Assembly: GCF_900188385.1 (NCBI RefSeq)
Contig: NZ_FZOI01000007.1
Coordinates: 124,001-188,000 of the forward strand
DNA length: 64,000 bases
From: Azospirillum sp. RU38E
GTDB lineage: Bacteria; Pseudomonadota; Alphaproteobacteria; Azospirillales; Azospirillaceae
Reading direction: 5' to 3'
The notes beneath the pieces are model-generated. The model saw only the letters and a list, made by a program, of their open reading frames with translations, did not search any database and had not been told where the DNA came from. Both the position numbers and the translations under genes were made by a program. Below, in pieces: positions 59,108 to 64,000 of the stretch (its first letter is position 1; the number at the start of each line of letters is the position of its first letter).

Positions 59108-59950
59108 ATGAGCCACGCTGATCTTTCCCGCACCATCGATGCCGCCTGGGACAACCGCGAGGGCCTCGGCTTTTCCACCCAGGGCGCCGTGCGCGACGCG
59201 GTGGAAACCGCCCTGTCCTTGCTGGACAAGGGCGAAGCCCGCGTGGCGGAAAAGATCGACGGCACCTGGGTGGTGAACCAGTGGCTGAAAAAGGCGGTGC
59301 TGCTGTCCTTCCGCCTGAATGACAACAGCGTCATCCAGGGCGGCCCCGGCGGGGCCACCTGGTGGGACAAGGTGCCGTCCAAGTTTGTCGGCTGGGATGA
59401 GGCGGCGTGGCGTCAGGCCGGCTTCCGCGCCGTACCGGGCAGCGTGGTGCGCCGCAGCGCCTATGTGGCGCCGGGCGTGGTGCTGATGCCCAGCTTCGTC
59501 AATGTCGGTGCCTTTGTCGACAAGGGCACCATGGTGGATACCTGGGCCACCGTCGGTTCCTGCGCCCAGATCGGCCGGAATGTGCACCTGTCCGGCGGTG
59601 TCGGTATCGGCGGCGTGCTGGAACCGCTGCAGGCCGGCCCGGTGATCATCGAGGATGATTGCTTCATCGGCGCGCGGTCGGAAGTGGTGGAAGGCGTGAT
59701 TGTGGAGCAGGGGGCTGTCCTGTCGATGGGCGTCTTCATCTCCGCCACCACCAAGATCATCGACCGCAGCACCGGTGAGGTGTTTGTCGGCCGGGTGCCG
59801 GCCTATTCCGTGGTGGTGCCGGGCAGCCTGCCGGGCAAGCCGCTGCCGGACGGCACGCCGGGCCCCAGCCTGTCCTGCGCGGTGATCGTCAAGCGCGTGG
59901 ACGCGCAGACCCGCTCCAAGACCAGCATCAACGATCTGCTGCGTGATTGA
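59108..59950 (+). CDS. dapD: 2,3,4,5-tetrahydropyridine-2,6-dicarboxylate N-succinyltransferase
   Basis: 280 residues. Succinylates tetrahydrodipicolinate in lysine/diaminopimelate synthesis. N-terminal helical domain ([20 protein letters not shown]) and left-handed parallel beta-helix of hexapeptide repeats ([60 protein letters not shown]). Ribosome-binding gagaga upstream. dapE follows after two hairpins, so the two may be separately transcribed. Confidence 0.97.
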   Translation: MSHADLSRTIDAAWDNREGLGFSTQGAVRDAVETALSLLDKGEARVAEKIDGTWVVNQWLKKAVLLSFRLNDNSVIQGGPGGATWWDKVPSKFVGWDEAAWRQAGFRAVPGSVVRRSAYVAPGVVLMPSFVNVGAFVDKGTMVDTWATVGSCAQIGRNVHLSGGVGIGGVLEPLQAGPVIIEDDCFIGARSEVVEGVIVEQGAVLSMGVFISATTKIIDRSTGEVFVGRVPAYSVVVPGSLPGKPLPDGTPGPSLSCAVIVKRVDAQTRSKTSINDLLRD

Positions 59951-59962
59951 TGGGTGTGATGG

Positions 59963-59988
59963 GACAAGGGCACCTAAGTGTCCTTGTC
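59963..59988 (+). terminator. Hairpin after dapD
   Basis: gacaagggcac (59963-59973) / gtgtccttgtc (59978-59988) with one G-U pair and loop ctaa, followed by ttaatt; 13 bases past the dapD stop. Confidence 0.7.
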
Positions 59989-60005
59989 TTAATTGCCATC
60001 CCAAC

Positions 60006-60049
60006 GTCTTAACCGTCACCCCGGCGAAGGCCGGGGTGACGGTTAAGAC
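60006..60049. repeat. gtcaccccgg-type palindromic repeat between dapD and dapE
   Basis: 19-bp perfect inverted repeat (60006-60024 with 60031-60049) with loop cgaagg, followed by tttt. Same layout as the element at 14827-14899 (gtca-cccgg/cg-cgaagg core, end gacggttaag). It may terminate or insulate transcription. Confidence 0.75.
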
Positions 60050-60096
60050 TTTTGACGGACCTAGCCCCCCCGCCCCCCAACCCCCAGGCTTCCCCT

Positions 60097-61251
60097 ATGT
60101 CCATCGATCCCGTTGCCCTGACCCAGGCCCTGATCCGTTGCCCCAGTGTCACCCCCGCCGATGCCGGGGCGTTGGGCGTGCTGGAGGGGGTGTTGACCGA
60201 CATGGGCTTCACCTGCACCCGCCTGCGGTTTGAGGAGCCGGGCACCGACCCGGTGGACAATCTCTATGCCCGCCTGGGCAGCGCCAGCCCCAATTTCTGC
60301 TTCGCTGGCCATACCGATGTGGTGCCCACCGGCGACCGCGCCGGCTGGACCGTCGATCCGTTCGGGGCGGAGATCATTGACGGCAAGCTGTTCGGGCGCG
60401 GCACCTCTGACATGAAGGGGGCCATCGCCTGTTTCGTTGCCGCAACGAAATCGTTCCTGGATCGCAATGGTACGCCCAACGGCTCCATCTCCCTGCTGAT
60501 CACGGGGGATGAGGAAGGGCCGTCCATCAATGGCACGCGCAAGGTGCTGGACTGGATGCGCGAGCAGGGGGAAGTGATCGATGCCTGTCTGGTGGGGGAA
60601 CCCACCAACCCGAAGGCGCTGGGCGACATGATGAAGATCGGCCGGCGCGGCTCTGTCACTGCCACGCTGACGGCCTATGGCGCGCAGGGCCATGTCGCCT
60701 ATCCGCATCTGGCGGATAACCCACTGCCCCGCCTGACGGAGGCGCTGACCCTGCTGGCCGGCAGCCCGCTGGATGAGGGCACGGCCCATTTCCAGCCCAG
60801 CACCCTGGCGCTAACCACCATCGATGTCGGCAACCCGGCCAGCAATGTCATCCCGGCCAAGGGAACGGCAAAATTCAATATCCGTTTCAATGATCTGCAC
60901 ACGCCCGACAGCCTGGAAGCCCATATCCGCGATGTGCTGGAAGAGGTGGGCGGGGCCTGGGATCTGAAGATGCAGACCAGCGGTGTCGCCTTCCTGACCC
61001 CGCCCGGCCCCCTGGTGGCCACGGTGGCCGGGGCCGTGACGGCGGTGACGGGCAAGCAACCGGAACTGTCCACCAGCGGCGGCACCTCTGACGCCCGCTT
61101 CATCAAGGATCATTGCCCGGTGGTGGAATTCGGGCTGGTCGGCGCCACCATGCACAAGGTGGATGAACATGTGGCCGTGGCCGACCTGATCCAGCTGACC
61201 GCCATTTATGACCGGGTGCTGGTTGATTTCTTCGCCGGCAAGGCCGCCTGA
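60097..61251 (+). CDS. dapE: Succinyl-diaminopimelate desuccinylase
   Basis: 384 residues from the ATG at 60097. M20 metallopeptidase removing succinate from N-succinyl-diaminopimelate. Metal ligands: [24 protein letters not shown], the catalytic Glu-Glu in [14 protein letters not shown] and the C-terminal His block. [20 protein letters not shown] is also present. Stop and the next ATG overlap by one base (TGATG). Confidence 0.96.
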   Translation: MSIDPVALTQALIRCPSVTPADAGALGVLEGVLTDMGFTCTRLRFEEPGTDPVDNLYARLGSASPNFCFAGHTDVVPTGDRAGWTVDPFGAEIIDGKLFGRGTSDMKGAIACFVAATKSFLDRNGTPNGSISLLITGDEEGPSINGTRKVLDWMREQGEVIDACLVGEPTNPKALGDMMKIGRRGSVTATLTAYGAQGHVAYPHLADNPLPRLTEALTLLAGSPLDEGTAHFQPSTLALTTIDVGNPASNVIPAKGTAKFNIRFNDLHTPDSLEAHIRDVLEEVGGAWDLKMQTSGVAFLTPPGPLVATVAGAVTAVTGKQPELSTSGGTSDARFIKDHCPVVEFGLVGATMHKVDEHVAVADLIQLTAIYDRVLVDFFAGKAA

Positions 61252-61806
61252 TGCTGTCGCCTGAAATCCGGCAGGGGCTGGCCGGCGCCCTGCGCCTGTT
61301 GCGGCTGGATGCCGGCGGCATGGCTTGTTTCAGCGACAGCGATGCGGATATTGCGCGCAGCTTCAGGGTCTATCTGCTGGTCTTCCCGCTCTCCCTGCTG
61401 ATCTCCGTGGCGCTGGGCGACCCGATGCTGGGCAAGCTGGGCCTGCCGCTTTATCTGGCGCTGGAGGCGGTGACGATGGCGGCCAATGTTGCCGGATTCC
61501 TGCTGCTGGCCTGCCATCTGGCCCAGGCCATGGGGCATGGATCGCGCATTGGCCTGATGGTGGTCGCCTATAACTGGTCGCAGTTGGTGGCCATGCTGGT
61601 CTATGCCCTGTTCGTCACCCTGTCCCTGGGCCTGTCCGGCGGCGGGGAGGCGGGGGCGCAGGCGGTGAATGGTGCGCTGGTTGTGCCCATGCTCTGGCTG
61701 CTGGTCTATGGCTGGTTCGTGCTGCGCCAGTCGCTGGCCTGCAACGGTTTGCTGGCCAGCGCCCTGCTGCTGAGCGATCTCACCCTCAATCTGCTGATTA
61801 ATTCCG

Positions 61807-61826
<20 letters not shown>
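61251..61826 (+). CDS. Multi-spanning membrane protein of unknown function
   Basis: 191 residues with four or five hydrophobic helices (about 40-57, 67-90, 100-128, 139-158, 163-185). No catalytic motif; resembles small uncharacterised alphaproteobacterial membrane proteins. It is coupled to dapE by TGATG, a conserved adjacency that may reflect cell-wall precursor biology, but this is inference. Its 3' end overlaps the convergent thiE by 20 bp. Confidence 0.75.
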
Positions 61827-63426
<1,600 letters not shown>

Positions 63427-63440
63427 TATCTCTCCCCCGA

Positions 63441-64000
63441 TCAGGCGGCGGCGCTGCGGGCAAAGCGCGCGGCGCCGAAACCGGCGATCTTGTCGTCCAC
63501 CCGGCCGGTCAATACAAGATCGGCGATGGTGTGGGCGGTGATGGGGGCCAGCAGAATGCCGTTGCGGTGATGGCCGGTGGCCAGCGCCAGCCCCTCCACC
63601 CCCTCGGCCCAACCCAGGATGGGCGCATCGTCGCGGCAACCGGGGCGCAGGCCATTCCACATTTCCCGGATCGGCAGTTCCTCGATCCCCGGCAGGGTGC
63701 GCCAAGCCGCTTCCAGCAGGGCCAGCACGCCGCCGGCCGTCATCTGCTCGTCAAAGCCCTTTTCCTCCGTCGTGGCACCGACGATCAGCGTGCCGTCGGC
63801 GCGCGGCACCAGATAGCATTTGGGGCCCCAGACAACATGGTTCAACAGCGGGGCGGCCGGGTCCATGGCGATGGACAGCATCTGGCCCTTTACGGGGCGC
63901 ACCGGCGGCGGGGCGGGCAGGCCGGGCAGCAGGCGCGACCAGGCCCCGGCCGCCAGCACCACCTTGTCCGCCGCCTGCACCCGGTCGCCCAGTTGCACGC
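63441..64000 (-). CDS. thiO: Glycine oxidase ThiO, 5' part cut by window edge
   Basis: C-terminal ~186 residues of a D-amino-acid-oxidase-family flavoenzyme that oxidises glycine to the imine for thiazole synthesis. Visible: KVVLAAGAWSRLLPGLP, VRPVKGQMLSIAMD, YLVPRADGTLIVGATTEEKG, MWNGLRPGCRDDAPILG and the FAD-site end GHHRNGILLAPITAHTIADL. The start and any thiamin riboswitch lie beyond 64000. First visible gene of the thiOSGE operon; 14-base gap to thiS. Confidence 0.94.
   Translation of the reverse strand, partial: VQLGDRVQAADKVVLAAGAWSRLLPGLPAPPPVRPVKGQMLSIAMDPAAPLLNHVVWGPKCYLVPRADGTLIVGATTEEKGFDEQMTAGGVLALLEAAWRTLPGIEELPIREMWNGLRPGCRDDAPILGWAEGVEGLALATGHHRNGILLAPITAHTIADLVLTGRVDDKIAGFGAARFARSAAA

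Noticed and set aside
63430-64000. Thiamin pyrophosphate riboswitch upstream of thiS
   Set aside because: thiO runs right up to thiS with a 14-base gap; any riboswitch would lie before thiO, outside the window.

Overview
This 64 kb window is chromosomal DNA from a GC-rich alphaproteobacterium. The most likely group is Rhodospirillales/Azospirillaceae (for example a Niveispirillum- or Azospirillum-like organism). I infer this from the gene set: a ScfR/RamB-type regulator beside aceA, a RibA with a relict N-terminal half, a chemoreceptor ending in PilZ as in Azospirillum Tlp1, DUF2336, DUF2889, RHH_4 and SirB1 proteins. No taxonomic search was possible. Most of the window is housekeeping DNA. 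I saw no rRNA, tRNA, CRISPR array, transposase or prophage.

Layout. 1-3753: thrS (cut by the left edge), mutT and argJ, all on the minus strand. 3867-8595: an accessory island on the minus strand, in which a GH108-type muramidase without a signal peptide is followed by five head-to-tail paralogous exported six-cysteine proteins. 8808-14466: glyoxylate/acetate metabolism (ScfR-like regulator divergent from isocitrate lyase, a fatty-acid-hydroxylase-family membrane protein, an acetyl-CoA hydrolase/CoA-transferase). 15055-20074: three tandem peptide-binding proteins with no permease beside them. 20261-22652: rhodanese divergent from a GlxA/FtrA-type AraC regulator, then an outer-membrane barrel. 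22700-22806: a candidate structured small RNA. 22917-34780: polA, yceI-cytochrome b561-yceI, sucCD, cmk, a lower-GC glycosyltransferase/methyltransferase pair, and rpsA. 34937-36920: two lipoproteins and a response regulator with a degenerate receiver.

36978-42441: two divergent operons that look like one uncharacterised biosynthetic cluster. They encode a methyltransferase, a GT4 glycosyltransferase, a PTPS/QueD-fold protein lacking its catalytic residues and an MDR-family dehydrogenase, facing a CDP-alcohol phosphatidyltransferase coupled to a RibA-type GTP cyclohydrolase II. 42562-51605: an Ala/Pro-rich protein of unknown role, gshB, SirB1, a TetR regulator, pterin carbinolamine dehydratase, a small zincin, an RHH protein, DUF2889, pyrF-trpF-GNAT and DUF924. 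51619-58216: signalling genes (PilZ chemoreceptor, diguanylate cyclase) around cca and DUF2336. 58258-64000: a HAD phosphatase, dapD, dapE, a membrane protein, and the thiOSGE thiamin-thiazole operon (thiO cut by the right edge).

The two most interesting loci are (i) the muramidase plus five-gene array, which reads like an antibacterial effector with an expanded set of periplasmic immunity proteins, and (ii) the RibA/PTPS-like/GT4/CDP-alcohol transferase cluster, which suggests a pterin- or flavin-precursor-derived, possibly glycosylated or lipid-linked metabolite. Both are inferences from gene content. Dispersed palindromes (a 47-bp gagcggat family and a gtcattcccg/gtcaccccgg family) sit in several intergenic regions.
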